Assembly: GCF_029227915.1 (NCBI RefSeq)
Contig: NC_079887.1
Coordinates: 434,001-498,000 of the forward strand
From: Hydractinia symbiolongicarpus
Taxonomy: Eukaryota > Cnidaria > Hydrozoa > Anthoathecata > Hydractiniidae
DNA: 64,000 nt
Reading direction: 5' to 3'
Part shown: positions 14,001 through 25,718 of the stretch, in pieces
How the letters are laid out: each line of letters opens with the position of its first letter
Numbering within the stretch: the first letter of the stretch is position 1
Made by a program: the position numbers and the translations under genes
The notes under the pieces: model-generated
The model's database searches: none
What the model saw: only the letters and a program-made list of their open reading frames with translations
Told to the model about the DNA's origin: nothing

Positions 14001-16440
14001 AGTTCAAAGTATACAAAGAAAGTACCCAGGGAGTAAACTCATTTCCCGAACGATTTTTTAAATTATTTTTTCACCACTAAAACGCATGAGACTTGTAGTT
14101 TTCAAATATGTTTTCATTTTTGATGAGACGCTGAATAAAAGCAGTTTAATCGCCGGCAAACGAAAACCTGCGATTTCCCTAAATCTCGGACTCGGCCCTT
14201 ATAGTCAAAAGTATACAAAGAAAGTACCCAGGGAGTAAACTCATTTCCCGAACGATTTTTTAAATTATTTTTTCACCACTAAAACGCATGAGACTTGTAG
14301 TTTTCAAAAATGTTTTCATTTTTGATGAGACGCTGAATGAAAGCAGTTTAATCGCCGGCAAACGAAAACCTGCGATTTCCCTAAATCCCGGACTCGGCCC
14401 GTATAGTCAAAAGTATACAAAGAAAGTACCTAGGGAGTAAACTCATTTCCAGAACGATTTTTTAAATTATTTTTTCACCACTAAAACGCATAAGACTTGT
14501 AGTTTTTAAAAATGTTTTCATTTTTGATGAGACGCTGAATAAAAGCAGTTTAATCGCCGGCAAACGAAAACCTGCGATTTCCCTAAATCCCGGACTCGGC
14601 CCTTATAGTCAAAAGTATACAAAGAAAGTACCCAGGGAGTAAACTCATTTCCTGAACGATTTTTGAAGTTATTTTTTCACTACTAAAACGCATAAGACTT
14701 GTAGTTTTTAAAAATGTTTTCAGTTTCGATGAGACGCTGAATAAAAGAAGTTTAATTGCCGGCAAACGAAAACCCGCGATTTCCCGTAAATCCCGGCTTG
14801 GCCCGTATAGTTCAAAGTATACAAAGAAAGTACCCAGGGAGTAAACTCATTTCCCGAACGATTTTTTAAATTATTTTTTCACCACTAAAACGCATGAGAC
14901 TTGTAGTTTTCAAATATGTTTTCATTTTTGATGAGACGCTGAATAAAAGCAGTTTAATCGCCGGCAAACGAAAACCTGCGATTTCCCTAAATCCCGGACT
15001 CGGCCCTTATAGTCAAAAGTATACAAAGAAAGTACCCAGGGAGTAAACTCATTTCCCGAACGATTTTTTAAATTATTTTTTCACCACTAAAACGCATGAG
15101 ACTTGTAGTTTTCAAAAATGTTTTCATTTTTGATGAGACGCTGAATGAAAGCAGTTTAATCGCCGGCAAACGAAAACCTGCGATTTCCCTAAATCCCGGA
15201 CTCGGCCCGTATAGTCAAAAGCATACAAAGAAAGTACCTAGGGAGTAAACTCATTTCCAGAACGATTTTTTAAATTATTTTTTCACCACTAAAACGCATA
15301 AGACTTGTAGTTTTTAAAAATGTTTTCATTTTTGATGAGACGCTGAATAAAAGCAGTTTAATCGGCGGCAAACGAAAACCTGCGATTTCCCTAAATCCCG
15401 GACTCGGCCCTTATAGTCAAAAGTATACAAAGAAAGTACCCAGGGAGTAAACTCATTTCCCGAACGATTTTTGAAGTTATTTTTTCACTACTAAAACGCA
15501 TAAGACTTGTAGTTTTTAAAAATGTTTTCAGTTTCGATGAGACGCTGAATAAAAGAAGTTTAATCGCCGGCAAACGAAAACCCGCGATTTCCCGTAAATC
15601 CCGGCTTGGCCCGTATAGTTCAAAGTATACAAAGAAAGTACCCAGGGAGTAAACTCATTTCCCGAACGATTTTTTAAATTATTTTTTCACCACTAAAACG
15701 CATGAGACTTGTAGTTTTCAAATATGTTTTCATTTTTGATGAGACGCTGAATAAAAGCAGTTTAATCGCCGGCAAACGAAAACCTGCGATTTCCCTAAAT
15801 CCCGGACTCGGCCCTTATAGTCAAAAGTATACAAAGAAAGTACCCAGGGAGTAAACTCATTTCCCGAACGATTTTTTAAATTATTTTTTCACCACTAAAA
15901 CGCATGAGACTTGTAGTTTTCAAAAATGTTTTCATTTTTGATGAGACGCTGAATGAAAGCAGTTTAATCGCCGGCAAACGAAAACCTGCGATTTCCCTAA
16001 ATCCCGGACTCGGCCCGTATAGTCAAAAGTATACAAAGAAAGTACCTAGGGAGTAAACTCATTTCCAGAACGATTTTTTAAATTATTTTTTCACCACTAA
16101 AACGCATAAGACTTGTAGTTTTTAAAAATGTTTTCATTTTTGATGAGACGCTGAAAAAAAGCACTTTAATCGCCGGCAAACGAAAACCTGCGATTTCCCT
16201 AAATCCCGGACTCGGCCCTTATAGTCAAAAGTATACAAAGAAAGTACCCAGGGAGTAAACTCATTTCCCGAACGATTTTTTAAATTATTTTTTCACCACT
16301 AAAACGCATGAGACTTGTAATTTTCAAAAATGTTTTCATATTTGATGGGACGCTGAATAAAAAAAGTTTAATCGCCGGCAAACGAAAATCCGTGATTTTC
16401 CGTAAATCCCGGACTCGGCCCGTATAGTCAAAAGTATACA
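11016..16440 (-). repeat. Higher-order repeat, 808-bp tetramer domain
   Basis: The CACTACTAAAACGCATAAG / CAGTTTCGATGAG monomer type recurs at 11,890, 12,698, 13,913, 14,721 and 15,529. Three of the four spacings are 808 bp (four monomers minus 4 bp) and one is 1,215 bp. The tetramer order is: this type, then a TTTTCAAATATGTTTTC type, then a GCTGAATGAAAGCAG type, then a TAGGGAGTAAAC type. The last bases (about 16,160-16,440) contain irregular copies, including CTGAAAAAAAGCAC and CCGTGATTTTCC. No unique sequence is seen. Confidence 0.86.
11575..15358 (-). repeat. 2,023-bp decamer duplication overlying the tetramer domain
   Basis: Bases from about 11,575 to 13,335 match about 13,598 to 15,358 at a constant offset of 2,023 bp (ten monomers minus 7 bp). 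The match includes the rare types near 11,690 and 13,713 (AATAAAATAAGTTTAATCG) and the CAGTTTCG monomers at 11,890/13,913 and 12,698/14,721. It stops where 13,331 reads AGAAGTTTAATCGCCGG and 15,354 reads AGCAGTTTAATCGGCGG. A long block was therefore duplicated after the 808-bp tetramers had formed. Confidence 0.82.
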
Positions 16441-18820
16441 AAGAAAGTACCCAGGGAGTAAACTCATTTCCCGAACGATTTTTTATATTATTTTTTTACC
16501 ACTAAACGCATGAAACTTGTAGTTTTCAAAAATATTTTCATATTTGATGGGTCGCTGAATAAAAAAAGTTTAATCGCCGGCAAACGAAAATCCGCAATTT
16601 CCCGTAAATCCCGGACTCGGCCCGTATAGTCAAAAGTATACAAAGAAAGTACCCAGGGAGTAAACTCATTTCCCGAACGATTTTTTAAATTATTTTTTCA
16701 CCACTAAAACGCATGAGACATGTAGTTTTCAAAAGTGTTTTCATTTTTGATGAGACGCTTAATGAAAGTGGTTTAATCGCCGGCAAACGAAATCCCGCGT
16801 TTTCCCGTAAATCCGGGGCTTGGCCCGTATAGTCGAATGTATACAAAGAAAGTACCCAGGGAGTAAACTCATTTCCCGAACGATTTTTTAAGATTTTTAT
16901 TCACCACTAAAACGCATGAGACTTGTAGTTTTCAAAAATGTTTTCATTTTTGATGAGACGCTTAATGAAAGAGGTTTAATCGCCGGAAAACAAAAATCCG
17001 CGATTTCCCGTAAATCCCGGGCTTGGCCCGTATAGTCAAAAGTATACAAAGGAAGTACCCAGGGAGTAAACTCATTTCCCAAACGATTTTTTAAATTATT
17101 ATTTCACCACTAAAACGCATAAGACTTGTAGTTTTCAAGAATGTTTTCATTTTTGATGAGACGCTGAATAAAAGCAGGTTAATCGCCGGCAAACGAAAAC
17201 CTGCGATTTCCCGTAAATCCCGGACTCGGCCCGTATAGTCAAAAGTATACAAAGAAAGTACCCAGGGAGTAAACTCATTTCCTGAACGATTTTTTAAATT
17301 ATTTTTTCACCACTAAAACGCATAAGACTTTTAGTTTTCAAAAATGTTTTTATTTTTGATGAGACGCTGAATAAAAGAAGTTTAATCGCCGGCAAACGAA
17401 AATCCGCGATTTTCCGTAAATCCCGGACTCGGCCCGTATAGTCAAAAGTATACAAAGAAAGTACCCAGGGAGTAAACTCATTTCCCGAACGATTTTTTAA
17501 ATTATTTTTTCACCACTAAAATGCATGAGACTTGTAGTTTTCAAAAATGTTTTCATTTTTGATGAGACGTTGAATAAAAGCAGTTTAATCGCCGGCAAAC
17601 GAAAACCTGCGATTTCCCTAAATCCCGGACTCGGCCCGTATAGTCAAAAGTATAAAAAGAAAGTACCTAGGGAGTAAACTCATTTCCAGAACGATTTTTT
17701 AAATTATTTTTTCACTACTAAAACGCATAAGACTTGTAGTTTTTAAAAATGTTTTCATTTTTGATGAGACGCTGAATAAAAGAAGTTTAATCGCCGGCAA
17801 ACGAAAACCCGCGATTTCCCGTAAATCCCGGGCTTGGCCCGTATAGTCAAAAGTATACAAAGAAAGTACCCAGGGAGTAAACTCATTTCCCGAACGATTT
17901 TTTATATTATTTTTTTACCACTAAACGCATGAGACTTGTAGTTTTCAAAAATATTTTCATATTTGATGGGTCGCTGAATAAAAAAAGTTTAATCGCCGGC
18001 AAACGAAAATCCGCGATTTCCCGTAAATCCCGGACTCGGCCCGTATAGTCAAAAGTATACAAAGAAAGTACCCAGGGAGTAAACTCATTTCCCGAACGAT
18101 TTTTTAAATTATTTTTTCACCACTAAAACGCATGAGACATGTAGTTTTCAAAATTGTTTTCATTTTTGATGAGACGCTTAATGAAAGTGGTTTAATCGCC
18201 GGCAAACGAAATCCCGCGTTTTCCCGTAAATCCGGGGCTTGGCCCGTATAGTCGAATGTATACAAAGAAAGTACCCAGGGAGTAAACTCATTTCCCGAAC
18301 GATTTTTTAAGATTTTTATTCACCACTAAAACGCATGAGACTTGTAGTTTTTAAAAATAATTTCATTTTTGATGAGACGCTTAATGAAAGAGGTTTAATC
18401 GCCGGAAAACAAAAATCCGCGATTTCCCGTAAATCCCGGGCTTGGCCCGTATAGTCAAAAGTATACAAAGGAAGTACCCAGGGAGTAAACTCATTTCCCA
18501 AACGATTTTTTAAATTATTATTTCACCACTAAAACGCATGAGACTTGTAGTTTTCAAGAATGTTTTCATTTTTGATGAGACGCTGAATAAAAGCAGGTTA
18601 ATCGCCGGCAAACGAAAACCTGCGATTTCCCGTAAATCCCGGACTCGGCCCGTATAGTCAAAAGTATACAAAGAAAGTACCCAGGGAGTAAACTCATTTC
18701 CAGAACGATTTTTTAAATTATTTTTTCACCACTAAAACGCATAAGACTTTTAGTTTTCAAAAATGTTTTCATTTTTGATGAGACGCTGAATAAAAGAAGT
18801 TTAATCGCCGGCAAACGAAA
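16441..18820 (-). repeat. Higher-order repeat, 1,419-bp heptamer, two copies
   Basis: GATGGGTCGCTGAAT at about 16,546 and 17,965, and GAGACATGTAG at 16,715 and 18,134, are 1,419 bp apart (seven monomers minus 2 bp). Each copy contains the divergent CCGGGG / TTAATGAAAG pair. The same series also stands at 5.0-6.15 kb, so this is a transposed or re-amplified copy of that region. Small differences between the copies include GCATGAAACTTG against GCATGAGACTTG, and AATGTTTTC against AATAATTTC. Confidence 0.85.
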
Positions 18821-21140
18821 ACCCGCGATTTCCCGTAAACCCCGGGCTTGGCCCGTATAGTCAAAAGTATACAAAGAAAGTACCCAGGGAGTAAACTCAT
18901 TTCCGGAACGATTTTTTAAATTACTTTTTTACCACTAAAACGCATGAGACTTGTAGTTTTTAAAAATGTTTTCATTTTTGATGAGACGCTGAATAAAAGA
19001 AGTTTAATCGCCGGCAAACGAAAACCTGCGATTTCCCGTAAACCCTGGACTCGGCCCGTATAGTCAAAAGTATACAAAGAAAGTACCCAGGGAGTAAACT
19101 CATTTCCCAAACTATTTTTTAAATTATTATTTCACCACTAAAGCCCATGAGACTTGTAGTTTTTAAAAATGTTTTCATTTTTGATGAGACGCTGAATAAA
19201 AGAAGTTTAATCGCCGGCAAACGAAAACCCGCGATTTCCAGTAAGTCCCGGACTCGGCCCGTATAGTTAAAAGTATACAAGGAAAGCACCCAGTGAGTAA
19301 ACTCATTTCCCGAACGAATTTTTAAATTACTTTTTCACCACTAAAACGTATGAGACTTGTAGTTTTCAAAAATGTTTTCATTTTTGATGAGACGCTAAAT
19401 AAAAGAAGTTTAATCGCCGGCAAACGAAAACCTGCGATTTCCCGTAAATCCTGGACTCGGCCCGTATAGTCAAAAGTATACAAAGAAAGTACCCAGGGTG
19501 TAAACTCATTTCCCGAACGATTTTTTAAATTATTTTTTTACCACTAAATCGCATGAGACTTGTAGTTTTTAAAAATGTTTTCATTTTTGATGAGACGCTG
19601 AATAAAAGAAGTTTAATCGCCGGCAAACGAAAACCTGCGATTTCCCGTAAATCCTGGACTCGGCCCGTATAGTCAAAAGTATACAAAGAAAGTACCCAGG
19701 GAGTAAACTCATTTCCCAAACGATTTTTTAAGTTATTATTTCACCACTAAAGCCCATGAAACTTGTAGTTTTTAAAAATGTTTTCATTTTTGATGAGACG
19801 CTGAATAAAAGAAGTTTAATCGCCGGCAAACGAAAACCCGCGATTTCCCGTAAGTCCCGGACTCGGCCCGTATAGTTAAAAGTATACAAGGAAAGCACCC
19901 AGTGAGTAAACTCATTTCCCGAACGAATTTTTAAATTATTTTTTTACCACTAAAACGTATGAGACTTGTAGTTTTCAAAAATGTTTTCATTTTTGATGAG
20001 ACGCTAAATAGAAGAAGTTTAATCGCCGGCAAACGAAAACCCGCGATTTCCCGTAAATCCCGGGCTTGGCCCGTATAGTCAAAAGTATACAAAGAAAGTA
20101 CCCAGGGAGTAAACTCATTTCCCGAACGATTTTTTAAATTACTTTTTTACCACTAAAACGCATGAGACTTGTAGTTTTTAAAAATGTTTTCATTTTTGAT
20201 GAGACGCTGAATAAAAGAAGTTTAATCGCCGGCAAACGAAAACCCGCGATTTCCAGTAAGTCCCGGACTCGGCCCGTATAGTTAAAAGTATACAAGGAAA
20301 GCACCCAGTGAGTAAACTCATTTCCCGAACGAATTTTTAAATTATTTTTTCACCACTAAAACGTATGAGACTTGTAGTTTTCAAAAATGTTTTCATTTTT
20401 GATGAGACGCTAAATAAAAAAAGTTTAATCGCCGGCAAACGAAAACCTGCGATTTCCCGTAAATCCTGGACTCGGCCCGTATAGTCAAAAGTATACAAAG
20501 AAAGTACCCAGGGTGTAAACTCATTTCCCGAACGATTTTTTAAATTATTTTTTTACCACTAAATCGCATGAGACTTGTAGTTTTTAAAAATGTTTTCATT
20601 TTTGATGAGACGCTGAATAAAAGAAGTTTAATCGCCGGCAAACGAAAACCCGCGATTTCCCGTAAGTCCCGGACTCGGCCCGTATAGTTAAAAGTATACA
20701 AGGAAAGCACCCAGTGAGTAAACTCATTTCCCGAACGAATTTTTAAATTATTTTTTCACCACTAAAACGTATGAGACTTGTAGTTTTCAAAAATGTTTTC
20801 ATTTTTGATGAGACGCTAAATAAAAGAAGTTTAATCGCCGGCAAACGAAAACCTGCGATTTCCCGTAAATCCTGGACTCGGCCCGTATAGTCAAAAGTAT
20901 ACAAAGAAAGTACCCAGGGTGTAAACTCATTTCCCGAACGATTTTTTAAATTATTTTTTCACCACTAAAACGCATGAGACTTGTAGCTTTCAAAAATGTT
21001 TTCATTTTTGATGAGACGCTGAATAAAAGAAGTTTAATCGCCGGCAAACGAAAACCTGCAATTTCCCGTAAATCCCGTACTCGGCCCGTATAGTCAAAAG
21101 TATACAAAGAAAGTACCCAGGGAGTAAACTCAATTCCCAA
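18821..21140 (-). repeat. Second 609-bp trimer domain
   Basis: The AAAGCACCCAGTGAG monomer type recurs near 19,286, 19,895, 20,300 and 20,708, at 609, 405 and 406 bp. The sequence closely matches the octamer domain at 7.4-9.0 kb, about 11.14 kb upstream. Private variants include TTTTTTTACCACTAAATCGC (about 19,530 and 20,550). The change from three- to two-monomer spacing suggests loss of single monomers. Confidence 0.83.
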
Positions 21141-22740
21141 ACGATTTTTTAAATTATTATTTCACCACTAAAGCCCATGAGACTTGTAGTTTTTAAAAAT
21201 GTTTTCATTTTTGATGAGACGCTGAATAAAAGAATTTTAATCGCCGGCAAACGAAAACCCGCAATTTCCCGTAAATCCCGGTCTCGGCCCGTATAGTCAA
21301 AAGTATACAAGGAAAGTACCCAGCGAGTAAACTCATTTCCCTAACGAATTTTTAAATTATTTCTTCACCACTAAAACGCATATGACTTGTAGTTTTCAAA
21401 AACGTTTTCATTTTTGGTGAGACGCTGAATAAAAGAAGTTTAATTGCCGGCAAACGAAAACCTGCGATTTCCCGTAAATCCCGGACTCGGCCCGTATAGT
21501 CAAAAGTATACAAAGAGAGTACCCAGGGTGTAAACTCATTTCCCGAACGATTTTTTAAATTATTATTTCACCACTAAAACGCATAAGACTTTTAGTTTTT
21601 AAAAATGTTTTCATTTTTGATGAGACGCTGAATAAAAGAAGTTTAATCGCCGGCAAACGAAAACCCGCGATTTCCCGTAAATCCCGGGCTTGGCCCGTAT
21701 AGTCAAAAGTATACAAAGAAAGTACCCAGGGAGTAAACTCATTTCCCGAACGATTTTTTAAATTACTTTTTCACCACTAAAACGCATGAGACTTGTAGTT
21801 TTTAAAAATGTTTTCATTTTTGATGAGACGCTGAATAAAAGAAGTTTAATCGCCGGCAAACGAAAACCTGCGATTTCCCGTAAATCCTAGACTCGGCCCG
21901 TATAGTCAAAAGTATACAAAGAGAGTACCCAGGGTGGAAACTCATTTCCCGAACGATTTTTTAAATTATTATTTCACCACTAAAACGCAAAAGACTTGTA
22001 GTTTTTAAAAATGTTTTCATTTTTGATGAGACGCTGAATAAAAGAAGTTTAATCGCCGGCAAACGAAAACCCGCGATTTCCCGTAAATCCCGGGCTTCGC
22101 CCGTATAGTCAAAAGTATACAAAGAAAGTACCCAGGGAGTAAACTCATTTCCCGAACGATTTTTTAAATTACTTTTTCACCACTAAAACGCATGAGACTT
22201 GTAGTTTTTAAAAATGTTTTCATTTTTGATGAGACGCTGAATAAAAGAAGTTTAATCGCCGGCAAACGAAAACCTGCGATTTCCCGTAAATCCTAGACTC
22301 GGCCCGTATAGTCAAAAGTATACAAAGAGAGTACCCAGGGTGTAAACCCATTTCCCGAACGATTTTTTAAATTATTATTTCACCACTAAAACGCATAAGA
22401 CTTGTAGTTTTTAAAAATGTTTTCATTTTTGATGAGACGCTGAATAAAAGAAGTTTAATCGCCGGCAAACGAAAACCCGCGATTTCCCGTAAATCCCGGG
22501 CTTCGCCCGTATAGTCAAAAGTATACAAAGAAAGTACCCAGGGAGTAAACTCATTTCCCGAACGATTTTTTAAATTACTTTTTCACCACTAAAACGCATG
22601 AGACTTGTAGTTTTTAAAAATGTTTTCATTTTTGATGAGACGCTGAATAAAAGAAGTTTAATCGCCGGCAAACGAAAACCTGCGATTTCCCGTATATCCT
22701 GGACTCGGCCCGTATAGTCAAAAGTATACAAAGAAAGTAC
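21141..22740 (-). repeat. Higher-order repeat, 406-bp dimer
   Basis: ACAAAGAGAGTACCCAGGG recurs at 21,511, 21,917 and 22,323, exactly 406 bp apart. It alternates with a monomer carrying TTAAATTACTTTTTCACC (about 21,763, 22,169 and 22,575). The dimers differ by single bases such as GGTGGAAAC, GGTGTAAACCC and GGGCTTCGCCC. The first 350 bases of this interval are a CCCGGTCTCGG monomer and neighbours shared with the hexamer domain that follows. Confidence 0.85.
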
Positions 22741-23029
22741 CCAGGGTGTAAACTCATTTCCCGAACGATTTTTTAAATTATTTTTTCACCACTAAAACGC
22801 ATGAGACTTGTAGTTTTCAAAAATGTTTTCATTTTTGATGAGACGCTGAATAAAAAATGTTTAATCGCCGGCAAACGAAAACCTGCAATTTCCCGTAAAT
22901 CCCGTACTCGGCCCGTATAGTCAAAAGTATACAAAGAAAGTACCCAGGGAGTAAACTCAATCCCCAAAGAATTTTTTAAATTATTATTTCACCACTAAAG
23001 CCCATGAGACTTGTAGTTTTTAAAAATGT
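22741..23029 (-). repeat. Transition monomers
   Basis: One and a half monomers with CCCGTACTCGGCCC, AAACTCAATCCCCAAAG and AATAAAAAATGTTTAATCG. They resemble 20,946-21,200. A monomer with the matching CGAGTACGGG variant occurs in the right arm at about 28,612. Confidence 0.82.
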
Positions 23030-25480
23030 TTTCATTTTTGATGAGACGCTGAATAAAAGAAGTTTAATCGCCGGGAAACGAAAACCCGCAATTTCCCGTA
23101 AATCCCGGTCTCGGCCCGTATAGTCAAACGTATACAAGAAAAGTACCCAGCGAGTAAACTCATTTCCCTAACGAATTTTTAAATTATTTCTTCACCACTA
23201 AAACGCATATGACTTGTAGTTTTCAAAAATGTTTTCATTTTTGATGAGACGCTGAATAAAAGAAGTTTAATTGCCGGCAAACGAAAACCTGCGATTTCCC
23301 GTAAATCCCGGACTCGGCCCGTATAGTCAAAAGTATACAAAGAGAGTACCCAGGGTGTATACTCATTTCCCGAACGATTTTTTAAATTATTTTTTCACCA
23401 CTAAAACGCATGAGACTTGTAGTTTTCAAAAATGTTTTCATTTTTGATGAGACGCTTAATAAAAGAGGTTTATTCGCCGGCAAACGAAATCCCGCGATTT
23501 CCCGTAAATCCCGGGCTTGGCCCGTATAGTCGAATGTATACAAAGAAAGTACCCAGGAAGTAAACTCATTTCCCGAACGATTTTTTTAATTTTTTTTTCA
23601 CCACTAAAACGCATGAGACTTGTAGTTTTCAAAAATGTTTTCATTTTTGATGAGACGCTGAATAAAAGAAGTTTAATCGCCGGCAAACGAAAACCTGCGA
23701 TTTCCCGTAAATCCCGGACCCGGCCCGTATAGTCAAAAGTATACAAAGAAAGTACCCGGGGTGTAAACTCATTTCCCGAATGATTTTTTAAATTATTATT
23801 TCACCACTAAAGCCCATGAGACTTGTAGTTTTCAAAAATGTTTTCATTTTTGATGAGAAGCTAAATAAAAGAAGTTTAATCGCCGGCAAACGGAAACCCG
23901 CGACTTCCCGTAAATCCCGGACTCGGCCCGTATAGTCAAAAGTATACAAAGAAAGTACCCAGGGTGTAAACTCATTTCCCGAACGACTTTTTAAATTATT
24001 ATTTCACCACTAAAGCCCATGAGACTTGTAGTATTTAAAAATAGTTTCATTTTTGATGAGACGCTGAATAAAAGAAGTTTAATCGCCGGCAAACGAAAAC
24101 CCGCGACTTCCCGTAAATCCCGGACTCGGCCCGTATAGTCAAAAGTATACAAAGAAAGTACCCATGGAGTAAACTCATTTCCCACACGATTTTTTAAATT
24201 ATTTTTTCACCACTGAAACGCATGAGACTTGTAGTTTTCAAAAATGTTTTCATTTTTAATGAGACGCTGAATAAAAGAAGTTTAATCGCCGGTAAACGAA
24301 AACCCGCAATTTTCCGTAAATCCCGGTCTCGGCCCGTATAGTCAAAAGTATACAAGAAAAGTACCCAGCGAGTAAACTCATTTCCCTAACGAATTTTTAA
24401 ATTATTTCTTCACCACTAAAACGCATATGACTTGTAGTTTTCAAAAATGTTTTCATTTTTGATGAGACGCTGAATAAAAGAAGTTTAATTGCCGGCAAAC
24501 GAAAACCTGCGATTTCCCGTAAATCCCGGACTCGGCCCGTATAGTCAAAAGTATACAAAGAGAGTACCCAGGGTGTATACTCATTTCCCGAACGATTTTT
24601 TAAATTATTTTTTCACCACTAAAACGCATGAGACTTGTAGTTTTCAAAAATGTTTTCATTTTTGATGAGACGCTTAATAAAAGAGGTTTAATCGCCGGCA
24701 AACGAAATCCCGCGATTTCTCGTAAATCCCGGGCTTGGCCCGTATAGTCGAATGTATACAAAGAAAGTACCCAGGAAGTAAACTCATTTCCTGAACAATT
24801 TTTTTAATTTTTTTTTCACCACTAAAACGCATGAGACTTGTAGTTTTCAAAAATGTTTTCATTTTTGATGAGACGCTGAATAAAAGAAGTTTAATCGCCG
24901 GCAAACGAAAACCTGCGATTTCCCGTAAATCCCGGATCCGGCCCGTATAGTCAAAAGTATACAAAGAAAGTACCCGGGGTGTAAACTCATTTCCCGAACG
25001 ATTTTTTAAATTATTATTTCACCACTAAAGCCCATGAGACTTGTAGTTTTCAAAAATGTTTTCATTTTTGATGAGAAGCTAAATAAAAGAAGTTTAATCG
25101 CCGGCAAACGGAAACCCGCGACTTCCCGTAAATCCCGGACTCGGCCCGTATAGTCAAAAGTATACAAAGAAAGTACCCAGGGTGTAAACTCATTTCCCGA
25201 ACGATTTTTTAAATTATTATTTCACCACTAAAGCCCATGAGACTTGTAGTATTTAAAAACAGTTTCATTTTTGATGAGACGCTGAATAAAAGAAGTTTAA
25301 TCGCCGGCAAACGAAAACCCGCGACTTCCCGTAAATCCCGGACTCGGCCCGTATAGTCAAAAGTATACAAAGAAAGTACCCAGGGAGTAAACTCATTTCC
25401 CAAACGATTTTTTAAATTATTTTTTTACCACTGAAACGCATGAGACTTGTAGTTTTCAAAAATGTTTTCATTTTTGATGA
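23030..25480 (-). repeat. Higher-order repeat, 1,218-bp hexamer, two copies, beside the inversion
   Basis: Exactly six monomers (1,218 bp) are repeated. GGTCTCGGCCC lies at 23,107 and 24,325, TACAAGAAAAGTACCCAGCG near 23,134 and 24,352, AGTACCCGGGGTGTAAAC at 23,751 and 24,969, and GTAGTATTTAAAAA at about 24,028 and 25,246. The copies differ at scattered bases, for example CCCGGACCCGG against CCCGGATCCGG and CCATGGAG against CCAGGGAG. The same period, in mirrored order, is present just right of the junction. Confidence 0.88.
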
Positions 25481-25622
25481 GACGCTTAATGAAAGAGGTT
25501 TAATCGCCGGCAAACGAAAACCCGCGATTTCATGTAAATCCCGGGCTTGGCCCGTATAGTCGAATGTATACAAAGAAAGTACCCTGTGAGTAAACTCATT
25601 TCCAGAACGATTTTTTAAATTA
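25481..25622 (-). repeat. Last, truncated monomer of the left arm
   Basis: This copy (CGCTTAATGAAAGAGG, CGATTTCATGTAAATCCCG, GGCTTGGCCCGTATAGTCG, AGTACCCTGTGAGTAAAC) stops after CGATTTTTTAAATTA. About 80 to 100 bp of the next monomer are absent before plus-orientation sequence begins. It combines variants otherwise found in separate subfamilies, so it may itself be a recombinant. Confidence 0.85.
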
Positions 25623-25718
25623 CCTCTTTTATTAAGCGTCTCATCAAAAATGAAAACATTTTTTAAAACTACAAGTCTCATGGGCTTTAGTGCTGAAATA
25701 ATAATTTAAAAAATCGTT
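25606..25718. other. Orientation-switch junction of the satellite array
   Basis: The minus-orientation array ends at AACGATTTTTTAAATTA (25,606-25,622). It is followed directly by CCTCTTTTATTAAGCGTCTC, which is plus-orientation monomer sequence entered partway through. The 17 bases 25,606-25,622 are the exact reverse complement of 25,702-25,718, leaving a 79-nt loop (25,623-25,701). Beyond the 17 bp the two arms keep pairing with scattered mismatches. The monomer phase is broken on both sides, so no complete monomer spans the join. At most one or two bases (A) are shared between the two parents at the break. No target-site duplication, transposon end or unique filler is visible, so an illegitimate break-and-join within the array is the simplest reading. 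Confidence 0.93.

Larger units (their letters stand above)
1..25622 (-). repeat. Satellite array, left arm (203-bp monomers, minus orientation)
   Basis: About 126 head-to-tail copies of a 203-bp monomer fill this stretch with no unique sequence between them. Landmarks recur once per monomer: GTATAC followed by AAAGAAAGTACCC, then GAGTAAACTCATTTCC, then CGATTTTTTAAATTATTTTTTC, split here as CGATTTTTTAAATTA and TTTTTTCACCAC, then GACTTGTAGTTTT, GATGAGACGCTGAATAAAAG and GCCGGCAAACGAAAACC. Orientation is named relative to the right arm and is arbitrary. Recurring variants let local higher-order repeats be recognised (listed separately). Window base 1 falls inside a monomer, so the array continues to the left. 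Function is unknown; structural heterochromatin is the usual role for such DNA, but nothing in the sequence proves it. Confidence 0.98.

Noticed and set aside
23456-25681. Overlapping frames on opposite strands of the same monomers (for example 23,456-23,746 minus and 23,517-23,732 plus)
   Set aside because: They are open only because the monomer has few stop codons in these frames; both recur with the repeat and neither is conserved as protein.
25606-25718. Assembly fold-back artefact as the explanation of the orientation switch
   Set aside because: Not excluded without reads, but the arms are diverged, offset by one to two monomers and followed by tens of kb of different repeat order, unlike a read folded onto itself.
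25606-25718. Rho-independent terminator or a replication origin at the inverted junction
   Set aside because: The stem is AT-rich with a 79-nt loop and there is no flanking gene; the T run belongs to the normal monomer.
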